Below, piece by piece: positions 9,238 to 17,766 of a stretch of 64,000 nt of DNA (position 1 is the stretch's first letter; every line of letters begins with the position of its first letter). Position numbers and translations under genes: made by a program. The stretch comes from Bdellovibrio bacteriovorus (GTDB lineage Bacteria; Bdellovibrionota; Bdellovibrionia; Bdellovibrionales; Bdellovibrionaceae), in NCBI RefSeq assembly GCF_001592755.1, contig NZ_LUKF01000007.1, positions 1-64,000 of the forward strand. Reading direction: 5' to 3'. The notes beneath the pieces are model-generated. The model was given only the letters and a program-made list of their open reading frames with translations. It had not been told where the DNA came from and ran no database searches.

Positions 9238-9738
9238 TTATTGTCGAGATTTCAAAGAAGCGTCCAGCGCTTCACACAGCCAATTCACTGAATAGTCGAC
9301 CGATGCATGCTGGATGGCTTTGCGATCTCCCGAAAACAACAGTCTTCGTGAATCTTCAAAGGCCGGTCCAGCAATAGCAATGCAGACAGTTCCTACTGGC
9401 TTCGTGGTTGTTCCACCACTCGGACCAGCAATACCTGTGATCGCCACAGACCAATCAGTTTTAAGCTGTCGACGCACTCCGTGCGCCATTTGACGAGCGA
9501 CCGCTTCGCTCACCGCACCCTCTTGCATGAGAGTGTCTCGACGGACCCCCAGAAGATCCTCCTTCGCCTCGTTAGAGTAAGAAACCACAGAGCCTAAAAA
9601 GATGTCGGATATGCCAGGCTGCTCTGTTAAAAAAGCCGAAAGTGCACCTCCAGTACAACTTTCCGCAAAACCCACTGTGAGTTTTTGGTCGCGAAGGGAT
9701 CGAATGAGTTCTTGAAGCTTTTCAGAATTCAGTGACAT
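9238..9738 (-). CDS. pncC: CinA C-terminal-type nicotinamide-nucleotide amidohydrolase
   Basis: The 166-residue protein matches the stand-alone CinA C-terminal domain, which deamidates nicotinamide mononucleotide to nicotinate mononucleotide in NAD recycling. Family signatures are GFAESCTGGALSAFLTEQPG, the VSYSNEAK stretch, GAVSEAVA and AITGIAGPSGGTT with KPVGTV. There is no N-terminal CinA (MoaB-like) domain. It begins two bases after the pgpA stop and precedes recA, so pgpA-pncC-recA may be partly co-transcribed. A cinA-recA order is common in bacteria. Confidence 0.93.
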   Translation of the reverse strand: MSLNSEKLQELIRSLRDQKLTVGFAESCTGGALSAFLTEQPGISDIFLGSVVSYSNEAKEDLLGVRRDTLMQEGAVSEAVARQMAHGVRRQLKTDWSVAITGIAGPSGGTTTKPVGTVCIAIAGPAFEDSRRLLFSGDRKAIQHASVDYSVNWLCEALDASLKSRQ

Positions 9739-9740
9739 TG

Positions 9741-10220
9741 TTATGGCACCAAAACCTGAGAGCCCAACCAGTTGGTTTGAGTGTAGAGAACTTGCATGAT
9801 GAGACTCGCAATTATCCCCGCGGCCACATCGTCCACCATCACTCCAAGACCTCCTTGGATCTTCTTATCTAAATATCCTATGAATAAAGGCTTTGTAATG
9901 TCCAGCAATCTAAACAGTGCAAAACCGATTAAAATGGCCTGCCATGTCAAAGGCAGCCAGACCATGGTGATCAAAAAACCTAAAACCTCATCAATTACGA
10001 TCTCTTTGTGATCGTGCCCGCCCTTGTCCTGCTCATAAACTTCGCAGGCAGCAATTCCGACTGGGAGCAGCAAAACAATTGCCGCCATATAGACCAGCGG
10101 CCCCGTTTTCCAGAGCAAAATCACCAAGGGAATCGTCGCTAAAGTCGCGACCGTTCCAGGTCCTTTCGGAAAACGTCCAACACCAAAGAGAATCGCCAGC
10201 TGTTTTAAGAATGTGCGCAT
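9741..10220 (-). CDS. pgpA: Phosphatidylglycerophosphatase A
   Basis: PgpA removes the phosphate from phosphatidylglycerol phosphate to make phosphatidylglycerol. The conserved start FGVGRFPKGPGTVAT, the acidic motif KEIVIDEVLGF and the late motif GVMVDDVAAG are all present, with three to four hydrophobic membrane segments. I chose the ATG at 10220 (159 residues) because the family normally starts just before the FGxGR motif; a GTG at 10277 would add 19 residues without a convincing ribosome site. It is followed after two bases by pncC. Confidence 0.93.
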   Translation of the reverse strand: MRTFLKQLAILFGVGRFPKGPGTVATLATIPLVILLWKTGPLVYMAAIVLLLPVGIAACEVYEQDKGGHDHKEIVIDEVLGFLITMVWLPLTWQAILIGFALFRLLDITKPLFIGYLDKKIQGGLGVMVDDVAAGIIASLIMQVLYTQTNWLGSQVLVP

Positions 10221-10370
10221 AAGTTGAAGAACTACGCTGTCCCATTTTTTATTGCAAAGCAAAATGAACGGCGTCACGGGAATGCAGAAGAAACTCTTAT
10301 ACCTTCGATCAAAATTAGCGATTCGACTTTGCTTCAGAACTGCCGCATGTTCTTAAAGCGGAGGCAAGCC

Positions 10371-10439
10371 ATGTTGAAATGGATGATGATTATAGCCACT
10401 CTAGTCTACATAGCGGACACGTTGGTCGCCGCCGTTTAG
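10371..10439 (+). CDS. Tiny hydrophobic ORF (22 residues), possible membrane peptide
   Basis: A 22-codon ORF begins ATG-TTG-AAA-TGG and encodes MLKW followed by a continuous hydrophobic stretch that could span a membrane, ending VAAV. A strong ribosome site (GGAGG with seven bases spacing) precedes it. It sits divergently upstream of pgpA and directly before a folded intergenic segment. Small single-span peptides include type I toxins and modulators of membrane complexes, but nothing here points to one of these, and the ORF may be fortuitous. Confidence 0.4.
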   Translation: MLKWMMIIATLVYIADTLVAAV

Positions 10440-10450
10440 TTATTTTTAAA

Positions 10451-10559
10451 TTCCCATCACAGCTCGCACGGCGTTCGTATTTTTTTGGAAGACTCCTACG
10501 AACTCGGATCAGATGGACCCACGTTGAATAAGGGAAAGTTCAGCAGCTTGTGATGGGAA
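10451..10559. ncRNA. Candidate structured RNA (three-way junction), strand uncertain
   Basis: A 14-bp closing stem (10451-10464 with 10545-10559, one bulged base) encloses two further hairpins: GTTCGTA/TACGAAC (10473-10479 with 10497-10503) and GTTGAA/TTCAGC (10523-10528 with 10539-10544, one G-U pair), the latter abutting the closing stem. It does not resemble tRNA, SRP RNA, 6S RNA or a c-di-GMP-I riboswitch as far as I can see. No strong T run follows on either strand. Together with the short ORF it accounts for the 10.28-10.59 kb gap. Confidence 0.4.
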
Positions 10560-10586
10560 ATATTTTAAGAAGTCTTATCGACCCTC

Positions 10587-11387
10587 TTACAAATCTTCGT
10601 AATAAGTCAGATCTTCCGGATAAACATAGCGAGCGACGATACCTCGGAAGGCACCCTCTATTTGCATGTCTTTGATAATCTTGCGGATCTCTTGAAACTC
10701 TGTCGGTGTTACACGACGTTTTGAAACGTAAATTCCAATTTCAATTTTGTTTTTAGGATCGCGCACGAAAGAGACCTTGTTGTGCATGTCTTTGATATCC
10801 ACGAAGTACTTGTTGAACACCGCCGACGAAAACATCGCTTGCGCACGACCATCTTTTAAAAAGTCATAAAGATGTTCCGGTCGAGGACTGCGAATCACGC
10901 GACGTTGTTTTTCAAGATTTTCAGATTCAGAAGGGTGATAAAAGAATCGTCCCCCCGTTTGATCAGCAAACTTGATACGCGGGTCTTTCAAATAATCTTG
11001 AATGCTTTTTTTGGGATCATAAATCGAATTGCTGACAACCAAAAGACGGGCCGCTTTGTACAAAGGAATGAAACGGCCCGACTTAGACCACTGCTCATCC
11101 GAGGTTCCGAATGCGAAGATGTCCGTACGTGCGCTTTTTAAATCTTCAAAAGCACGAGGCAACTCCACCGGATTCAAAGTCATTGTGCAACCCATGCGGT
11201 TTTCAATCGCTTTAATCAAATCAAAAGAAAGACCCTTGCCGCCCTTCTGTACATCCGGCACGAAATTGGGTGCCTGGTAGTTGACAGTGACTTTGTAGCG
11301 GCGTTCACAGATCTTTGTTTCAGCCTGTGCAAGCTGACAAAGTGTTACGCAAAATGCAATCAAGATTAAGTGTTTCACGATTAACAT
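10587..11387 (-). CDS. Periplasmic family 3 solute-binding protein
   Basis: The 266-residue protein has a signal peptide (about 1-22) and the fold markers of family 3 extracellular solute-binding proteins: a KGLSFDLIKAIENRMGC stretch near the N terminus and a second lobe containing RFIPLYKAARLLVVS. In ABC systems these capture polar amino acids, but no permease or ATPase gene is adjacent, and many Bdellovibrio proteins of this type are orphan binding proteins. Substrate unknown. It is a single minus-strand gene between the structured intergenic region and the acyl-CoA synthetase-like gene. Confidence 0.8.
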   Translation of the reverse strand: MLIVKHLILIAFCVTLCQLAQAETKICERRYKVTVNYQAPNFVPDVQKGGKGLSFDLIKAIENRMGCTMTLNPVELPRAFEDLKSARTDIFAFGTSDEQWSKSGRFIPLYKAARLLVVSNSIYDPKKSIQDYLKDPRIKFADQTGGRFFYHPSESENLEKQRRVIRSPRPEHLYDFLKDGRAQAMFSSAVFNKYFVDIKDMHNKVSFVRDPKNKIEIGIYVSKRRVTPTEFQEIRKIIKDMQIEGAFRGIVARYVYPEDLTYYEDL

Positions 11388-11458
11388 CTTAGCAGGATGT
11401 TAACAAAGAAACGCCTTACAAAGCAGTTAGAAAAATAAACAAATTTGAGACACTTTCC

Positions 11459-13147
11459 CTATGGAAGCTCCTGGGCCCACGCATCGGGAATACTGATTTT
11501 TGCATCTTCTTCCCAAAACTCATAAGGCGATTTCTCGCCAGAGTGGACTTTATCTCTTTCACGGGTAACTAATTCGGCCCTCATAATTTCCCCATGGGTG
11601 TTCATCGCGATTTCGGTGAACTCGACCCGGCGGATGCGTTTAAATGGGGACAATCGTGTACGCGCAAAATTCATAATGTCCAAGGCAAGATCTTTCGTGG
11701 GCTCGACGCCTTTGATAAGCGCCACTAAAGCCTTAGGAACGCAATCCCGTATTGGATCAGGGCTTGGAATCACGACAGCCTCGCGAATCGCTGGGAACTC
11801 TCGAAGAACATGCTCTAGTTCATAAGGGCTGATGCGATAGTCAGAAGATTTAAAGAGTCCATCAATACGCTCAGAGAACGAATAGTTGTTGGCATCGTCA
11901 TGATAAGCTAAATCGCCTGTGTGGAAGTAACCACTGTCCCCGCCAGCACCCGAGGCAAGACCTACCGGATGGTTTTCTAAACTGATGCAGACTTCGCCCG
12001 CATCGCCCGCGTTTTTCTTGTCGTCTAATAGAGCGATTTTAAATCCTGGCAAAGGTTTTCCCATAGTGCCGAAAGCACCTTTTTCTTCGGGCGGGATGCC
12101 GATGATTGTCGGCGTTTCTGTTTGACCATAACCATCGCGAACAAAGAGCTTCCAAGCCTTGTAGACTTTCGAAATCACTTCCGCACTGAGCGCTTCGCCG
12201 GTACTTACCGCTTCGCGAAGTTGAACTTTGTGCGAGGCCATATCTTCATGCATCAGCAAGCGCCAAACGGTCGGCGGAGCACAGAACGTCGTGATCGGAT
12301 ATTCAGACAGCGCATCTAAAACTGTCTTGGCGTTAAAACGCTCTTGTTTGTAAATAAAGATAGTGGCTTCGGCATTCCATGGAGCGATAAAGTTGTTCCA
12401 GTCATGCATCGCCCAACCCGTCGAGTTCACTCCAAAGTGAACGTCCCCGGGACGCAGACCAATCCAATACATTGTCGACAGATGCCCGATCGGAAATCCG
12501 CCGTAACTATGTTCGACGATACGAGGTTTTACGGTGTTCGAAGAGGTGAAATATCTGAAGAGCGGGTCATGCACTTTCGTGCGACTTTCCTCTTCAAAAT
12601 CCGCGCTTTCTTTTCTATATTCTGCAAAAGGTCTCCATCCTTCGGCCTCGCCGTCGACGATGAGTGAAAGAATGCTTGTGCCTTTGACAGAAAACTTATC
12701 GACATGTTTTTTTGTGGTCGCGATCACTTTAATCTGTTCGCGGTTCAATCGGTCGGAAAGCTCTTGTTGAGAGAGCAACGGATTATTAGGCACAAGGACT
12801 GCGCCCACTTTCATGGCTCCCAACATGAGTTCCCATAAAGCCACGTCGTTTTCGATTAGCAAAAAGATCGAGTCGCCCTTTTGCACGCCATGGTGACATA
12901 AATAATTAGCGACTTGGTTAGAGCGTTGTGAAAGCTCACCAAAGCTGTATTTATGCTCTTCACCGTTTTCGCTGACAATCCAAAGAGCCGTCTTGTCATT
13001 GCCTTCGGCCATGGGGTCAAAGTAATCAAGGGCCCAATTGAATTCTTCAAGGCGCGGCCACTCAAAATGCGCGTAGGCGTAGTCATAGTCAGAACGGTGC
13101 AAAATTAAAAAATCCCTCGCCTGTTCGAATTCGCTGCGGAAACTCAT
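11459..13147 (-). CDS. Acyl-CoA synthetase-like (ANL superfamily) protein with altered active-site motifs
   Basis: The 562-residue protein has the overall AMP-forming acyl-CoA synthetase layout: N-terminal adenylation domain, DGYGQTETP motif, GYFHTGDLAYHDD motif and a small C-terminal domain (YRISPYELEHVL). It is closest in appearance to medium-chain or acetyl-CoA synthetases. Two hallmarks are changed. The Thr/Gly-rich P-loop, normally TSGTTGKPK, reads TSSNTVKPR (201-209), and the C-terminal catalytic lysine of the GK motif is glutamate in THGEIMR (Glu520). In characterised relatives that lysine is needed for adenylate formation, so this may be inactive or have another chemistry. It is a stand-alone gene, with the start preceded by GGGAGGTC-like purines. 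Confidence 0.85.
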   Translation of the reverse strand: MSFRSEFEQARDFLILHRSDYDYAYAHFEWPRLEEFNWALDYFDPMAEGNDKTALWIVSENGEEHKYSFGELSQRSNQVANYLCHHGVQKGDSIFLLIENDVALWELMLGAMKVGAVLVPNNPLLSQQELSDRLNREQIKVIATTKKHVDKFSVKGTSILSLIVDGEAEGWRPFAEYRKESADFEEESRTKVHDPLFRYFTSSNTVKPRIVEHSYGGFPIGHLSTMYWIGLRPGDVHFGVNSTGWAMHDWNNFIAPWNAEATIFIYKQERFNAKTVLDALSEYPITTFCAPPTVWRLLMHEDMASHKVQLREAVSTGEALSAEVISKVYKAWKLFVRDGYGQTETPTIIGIPPEEKGAFGTMGKPLPGFKIALLDDKKNAGDAGEVCISLENHPVGLASGAGGDSGYFHTGDLAYHDDANNYSFSERIDGLFKSSDYRISPYELEHVLREFPAIREAVVIPSPDPIRDCVPKALVALIKGVEPTKDLALDIMNFARTRLSPFKRIRRVEFTEIAMNTHGEIMRAELVTRERDKVHSGEKSPYEFWEEDAKISIPDAWAQELP

Positions 13148-13254
13148 AGGACCTCCCAGTGCGACTCTTCAAATTTATCATTGTTTCCACAGGACTCCGA
13201 CGTGTGTTTTTACATTAGACTGTGCAAAATCATAGCAGCATGGTATGAAGCTAT

Positions 13255-14409
13255 ATGGGTTTATTTCGCACGCTTGCCAGCTCTTTTATCCTTCTCATTT
13301 TCATCTATGTATCCCATCAATTGACTCGCTTCACAGATTTCACATGGATCGGAACAACGGCGGTCATCATTCTACTGGCGTTCCTGTTCGCTTTGGTGAT
13401 CGGGACTTTTCTTTTCTTTTGGAAAGAAAAAAACTTAGACCATCGCCCTTGGCGAGATCGTCTTTTGGATGGTTCTTTGACGGTCATGGCATACATTAAC
13501 TTCCTTGTGAGTTTAGTCATATTGCGAGACGTTTTTGCCTTCGTCGAAAAATGGGTGATGCCTTCTCAGTTTGGAAATCTCTACAGCTCCCAAGCGACAT
13601 TTGCGATGCTGGGCCTACCACTAGTGTTTTTGATTTTCGGTAATGCCGTAATTCAAGTAGGCCCACGTCTAAAAAAGGTCCCGGTCTTTTTTAAAAACCT
13701 ACCAAAAGAATTAGAAGGTCTGCGCCTCTTACACATCACAGACCTTCACATCAGCCCCAGTCTTTCCCCTTCTTTTGTGAAGAAGCTGGTGGCACAAACT
13801 CTGCGTTTGCAACCTGACGTCATTGTATTCACCGGCGACATCCTGGACAGCTTCGTGGAAAAGCACGAAGAAGAATTTAAAATGCTGGCGGAGTTAAAAG
13901 CCCCGCACGGCATCTACTACGTTCCCGGAAATCACGAGTACTACTGGAATCCACAAAAAGGACTTCAGGCTTTTCGCGATATCGGGTTTCATGTGCTGAT
14001 AAATCAGGTTCAAAACATTGCATTCGGCCCCGCGACCTTGCAAATGGCCGGCATCCCCGACCCGGCCGCTTTACATTTTCGTGAAGAGGGCCCGGATCTG
14101 GCGCGCGTGCAAAAGCAGTTCACAGAGAATAGCTTCAAAGTGCTGTTATCACATCAGCCGTCCCTGGCTGCCAAGGTCCAGACCTTAGGCGTCGACTTGC
14201 AGCTTTCTGGTCACACTCATGGCGGGCAGTTCTTTCCTTGGAACTGGTTGATTGTCTTTTTCGAACGCTATGCCAAGGGCTTATACCGCATTGGAAATAT
14301 GCAGCTCTATGTCAATCAAGGAACAGGTTATTGGGGCCCGCGACTTCGTCTGGGAACATATTGTGAGCTGACCGAAATTGTTCTTCGCAAGGAGCCCAAA
14401 ACAGAGTAA
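13255..14409 (+). CDS. Membrane-anchored calcineurin-like metallophosphoesterase
   Basis: Residues 1-130 contain about four hydrophobic helices. The remainder is a metallophosphoesterase domain with the full set of metal ligands: HITDLHIS, FTGDILD, VPGNHEYYW, LLSHQPS and SGHTHGGQFFPW. This layout matches YkuE/YaeI-like phosphodiesterases; the substrate, perhaps a lipid pyrophosphate or UDP-sugar lipid, is not predictable. recX follows after 11 bases and probably shares its transcript. The ribosome site before ATG 13255 is weak. Confidence 0.88.
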   Translation: MGLFRTLASSFILLIFIYVSHQLTRFTDFTWIGTTAVIILLAFLFALVIGTFLFFWKEKNLDHRPWRDRLLDGSLTVMAYINFLVSLVILRDVFAFVEKWVMPSQFGNLYSSQATFAMLGLPLVFLIFGNAVIQVGPRLKKVPVFFKNLPKELEGLRLLHITDLHISPSLSPSFVKKLVAQTLRLQPDVIVFTGDILDSFVEKHEEEFKMLAELKAPHGIYYVPGNHEYYWNPQKGLQAFRDIGFHVLINQVQNIAFGPATLQMAGIPDPAALHFREEGPDLARVQKQFTENSFKVLLSHQPSLAAKVQTLGVDLQLSGHTHGGQFFPWNWLIVFFERYAKGLYRIGNMQLYVNQGTGYWGPRLRLGTYCELTEIVLRKEPKTE

Positions 14410-14420
14410 TAATCTCTGTC

Positions 14421-14885
14421 ATGTCTCGAGAGAAAGACCCCCAAAAAACCCGTCTGGCAGCGAAAAAGAAAGTCATGGACTTGATCGCCCGCCGAGACCA
14501 TTCCGAAAAAGAGTTACGCACAAAATTGCGCGAAAGATTTTCGGATGAGGAGTCTTTGGGGGAAATCATTGATGAAGCAATCGACTTCGCCAAAGACCAG
14601 AACTGGATTGGCGACCCGACGGACCTAGCTCAGCGCATGGCCGATATGCTTCATCGTCGCAACAAAGGCATTCACTACATCAATAACTACCTTCGTGAAA
14701 AAGGTTTGCCTTCTGTTTCTACCGACCGAGACTTGGAGCTTGAAAAGGCTCTTTCGATTGTAAAAACTAAGTATGATGAAGATTATGAATTCTCGCGCGA
14801 AGAAAAGGCCCGTGTTGGTCGCTTCTTGGCATCGCGAGGATTTGATTCCGAGACCGTAAGAAAGGTTATTTATGAAAAGCTCTGA
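14421..14885 (+). CDS. recX: Regulatory protein RecX
   Basis: RecX binds RecA and limits its filament growth. The 154-residue protein has the three-helix repeat layout of the family: KKKVMDLIARRDHSEKELR, then FSDEESLGEIIDEAIDFAKD, RRNKGIHYINNYLREKGLP and a final ARVGRFLASRGFDSETVRKV. It overlaps alaS by 14 bases, suggesting translational coupling. In this genome recX sits beside alaS and is separated from recA by four genes transcribed the other way plus the metallophosphoesterase gene, so it is not in the usual recA-recX operon. Confidence 0.9.
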   Translation: MSREKDPQKTRLAAKKKVMDLIARRDHSEKELRTKLRERFSDEESLGEIIDEAIDFAKDQNWIGDPTDLAQRMADMLHRRNKGIHYINNYLREKGLPSVSTDRDLELEKALSIVKTKYDEDYEFSREEKARVGRFLASRGFDSETVRKVIYEKL

Positions 14886-17598
14886 GATCCGCAACGCCTT
14901 TGTCGAATACTTCAAAAAGAAGGGTCACACTCATGTAGGTTCTTCTTCTTTGATTCCAGAAAATGATCCGACATTGCTTTTCGCGAACGCCGGGATGAAC
15001 CAATTTAAAAATACATTCCTGGGTTTGGAAAAACGCGATTACTCTCGCGCGGTCACTGTGCAAAAATGCGTGCGCGCCGGTGGTAAACACAATGACTTAG
15101 AAAACGTTGGCTTCACGGCCCGTCACCACACGTTCTTTGAAATGTTGGGGAACTTTTCTTTCGGCGATTACTTCAAAAAAGACGCGATTCACTTTGCTTG
15201 GGAATTTCTGACTAAGGAATTGAACATCCCTAAAGAGAAGCTTTACGTCACCGTTCATATCTCTGACGATGAAGCGGCTGAGATATGGCACACGCAAGAA
15301 GGCATTCCGAAGGATCGCATCTTCCGTTTTGATGCCGATAACTTTTGGAAAATGGGCGACACGGGTCCTTGCGGTCCTTGTACAGAGATCTTTTACGATC
15401 ACGGCCCGAAAGCAGGAACTATCTCTGATCCGTTTAAAGGGATCGCGGCTGGTGAAGATCGCTTCGTTGAAATCTGGAATCTGGTTTTCATGCAGTACTT
15501 CGAAAATCCTCCAGGCACTTTGACTCCGCTGCCAAAACCTTCTGTGGATACAGGTTCGGGTCTTGAGCGTGTCGTGGCGGCTATGCAAGGTAAATTCAAC
15601 AACTACGATACCGATCTTTTCATGCCAATGATTGAGCGCGCTTGCAAAATCGGAAAGATTGAATACATCACCGACAAAGAAGTTTTAGCAAAAGACAAAC
15701 ACGCGGCAGAGATCACTTCTGCTTTGCGCGTTCTTGCGGATCACTGTCGCTCGACGTCTTTCTTGATTGCAGATGGCGCTCTTCCTTCCAACGAAGGACG
15801 TGGTTACGTTCTTCGTCGTATCATGAGACGTGCGATTCGTTACGGACGAAAACTTTCTGCCGATCAATCTTTCTTACCAGCGATGGCAGAAGCCTTGATT
15901 GAAAGCATGGGCTCTGTCTACCCAGAATTGAATGCGCGTCGTGATCATATCTTAAATACGATTCGTGACGAAGAAGACCGCTTCATCAGCACTTTGGACA
16001 ACGGCACAAACATCTTGATGGATGAAATCGCGAAAGCCAAAGCCAAAGGTGCAAAAGAACTTACTGGCGAAGTTGTTTTCAGAATGTATGACACTTACGG
16101 ATTCCCGGCCGACTTGACTCGCGTGATTGCCAATGAGCAAGGCATCGAAGTGAACGAAGCCGCATTTGAAAAAGAAATGGAAGCCAACCGCGCAAAATCC
16201 AAAGCATCCTGGAAAGGGAAAGCTTTAGGCGCGGACGAACAACACTTGATCAAATTCGCGAAAGACTACGTAGCAACCGGAAAAACTGTGAAGTTTACGG
16301 GCTACGGCGACTTCGCGGGTGGCGGTCGTATTACAGCGCTTTCCAACGGCCAAGAAGTCGTAACTTCATTAAAAGAAGGCGACCACGGTGTGATCATCAC
16401 CGACGAAACTTCATTCTATGGTGAAGGCGGCGGTCAAGTAGGTGATATCGGTTACATCATGGATAAGAACGGATCGCGCGCTAAAGTTGTGAACACAACA
16501 AAGACGGACGATATCGTTCTTCACCACGTTGAAGTCGAACACGGTGAATTTAAAGTCGGCCAAGAAGTAGACACGATTGTAAATCCATTTGAACGTCGCA
16601 ACACAATGAGCAATCACTCGGCGACACACTTGTTGCACTCCGCTTTACGTAAAGTTTTGGGTGCGCACGTGACTCAAGCGGGTTCTTTAGTGGACTCGCA
16701 AAAAACTCGCTTCGACTTCACTCACAATAAGCCTTTGTCTTCCGAAGAAATTCGTCAAATCGAAGAGCTTGTGAATGAGCAGATCGCTATGGGTAACGAA
16801 GTGAAAGTCGAAGTGATGTCACCGAAAGAAGCTCAAGCGAAAGGTGCGATGGCTTTGTTCGGCGAAAAATACGGCGACAAAGTGCGCGTCCTAACTATGG
16901 GTGATTTCTCTTGCGAGCTTTGTGGTGGAACTCATGTGAAGAACACTTCACAAATTCGCTTGTTTAAGATCATTTCTGAAGCAGGCGTGAGCGCCGGCGT
17001 CCGTCGCGTGGAAGCTATCACTGGTGACGGTGCCGTTCGCTATGCGATGAATGCGGTTTCACACTTAGATGAGGCTCTGTCTGCGGCGGGTTTCCAAAAA
17101 AGCCCTCATTACTTGAAACATCTTGAAGCCACTGGCGAAACGGCAACTCTTGCCAATCGCGTAGAGGCTTTAAAAGAGCAAATCAAGCAGATGGAAAAAG
17201 AGATGAAGAAGTTGCAAGGCGGACAAGTGAATGTCGATGATCTTGCAGCTAAAGCTTTGACGTTCAAAACTAAAGCGGGTGCTTCTGCAAAACTAGTTCT
17301 TGCGGATCTAGCTTTGGATGACCGTCAGGTCCTTGCTGAAGTCACAGACCATTTGAAAAACAAAATTCAAAGCGGCGTTGTTGTCGTGGTAGGACAAGGT
17401 GAAGGCTCGAACCCCATCATCGTCAGCGTATCTAAAGAAATTTCCGGCGAAACCAAAGCGGGTGATCTTCTTAAAGAAGTCGCGGGCATCATGGGTGGAA
17501 AAGGCGGCGGTCGCCCTGACTTCGCCCAAGGCGCAGCTCCAAACAGAGCCAGCCTTCCTCAGGCCTTCGACAAAGTAAAATCCCTGTTGGGAGTATAA
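14872..17598 (+). CDS. alaS: Alanine-tRNA ligase
   Basis: AlaRS attaches alanine to tRNA-Ala and hydrolyses Ser- and Gly-tRNA-Ala. At 908 residues it has normal length. The class II core shows FANAGMNQFKNTFLG, ARHHTFFEMLGNFSFGDYF and GSGLERV. The editing domain has the zinc ligands in HSATHLLHSAL and CELCGGTHV, and the C-terminal DHHA1/C-Ala domain includes GKGGGRPDFAQGA. The start ATG lies inside the last codons of recX. Confidence 0.98.
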   Translation: MKSSEIRNAFVEYFKKKGHTHVGSSSLIPENDPTLLFANAGMNQFKNTFLGLEKRDYSRAVTVQKCVRAGGKHNDLENVGFTARHHTFFEMLGNFSFGDYFKKDAIHFAWEFLTKELNIPKEKLYVTVHISDDEAAEIWHTQEGIPKDRIFRFDADNFWKMGDTGPCGPCTEIFYDHGPKAGTISDPFKGIAAGEDRFVEIWNLVFMQYFENPPGTLTPLPKPSVDTGSGLERVVAAMQGKFNNYDTDLFMPMIERACKIGKIEYITDKEVLAKDKHAAEITSALRVLADHCRSTSFLIADGALPSNEGRGYVLRRIMRRAIRYGRKLSADQSFLPAMAEALIESMGSVYPELNARRDHILNTIRDEEDRFISTLDNGTNILMDEIAKAKAKGAKELTGEVVFRMYDTYGFPADLTRVIANEQGIEVNEAAFEKEMEANRAKSKASWKGKALGADEQHLIKFAKDYVATGKTVKFTGYGDFAGGGRITALSNGQEVVTSLKEGDHGVIITDETSFYGEGGGQVGDIGYIMDKNGSRAKVVNTTKTDDIVLHHVEVEHGEFKVGQEVDTIVNPFERRNTMSNHSATHLLHSALRKVLGAHVTQAGSLVDSQKTRFDFTHNKPLSSEEIRQIEELVNEQIAMGNEVKVEVMSPKEAQAKGAMALFGEKYGDKVRVLTMGDFSCELCGGTHVKNTSQIRLFKIISEAGVSAGVRRVEAITGDGAVRYAMNAVSHLDEALSAAGFQKSPHYLKHLEATGETATLANRVEALKEQIKQMEKEMKKLQGGQVNVDDLAAKALTFKTKAGASAKLVLADLALDDRQVLAEVTDHLKNKIQSGVVVVVGQGEGSNPIIVSVSKEISGETKAGDLLKEVAGIMGGKGGGRPDFAQGAAPNRASLPQAFDKVKSLLGV

Positions 17599-17766
17599 CG
17601 AATCCTTAATATTGGGGCCCCACTCGGGGTCCTAATTTCTCTCTCTATTAGCCAAATGAATTCATAATGAATTCACGACGGGAAATAAATTCAACTGAGT
17701 GGATCTTAGAATCCATTTCTAGTAAGGTGCGCCTTTCGAATGCTCTCACTAGGATAGGAACTTCCC

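Noticed and set aside
17599-17640. Terminator after alaS
   Set aside because: GGGGCCCC/GGGGTCC repeats give a poor stem with a bulge and no T run; not convincing.
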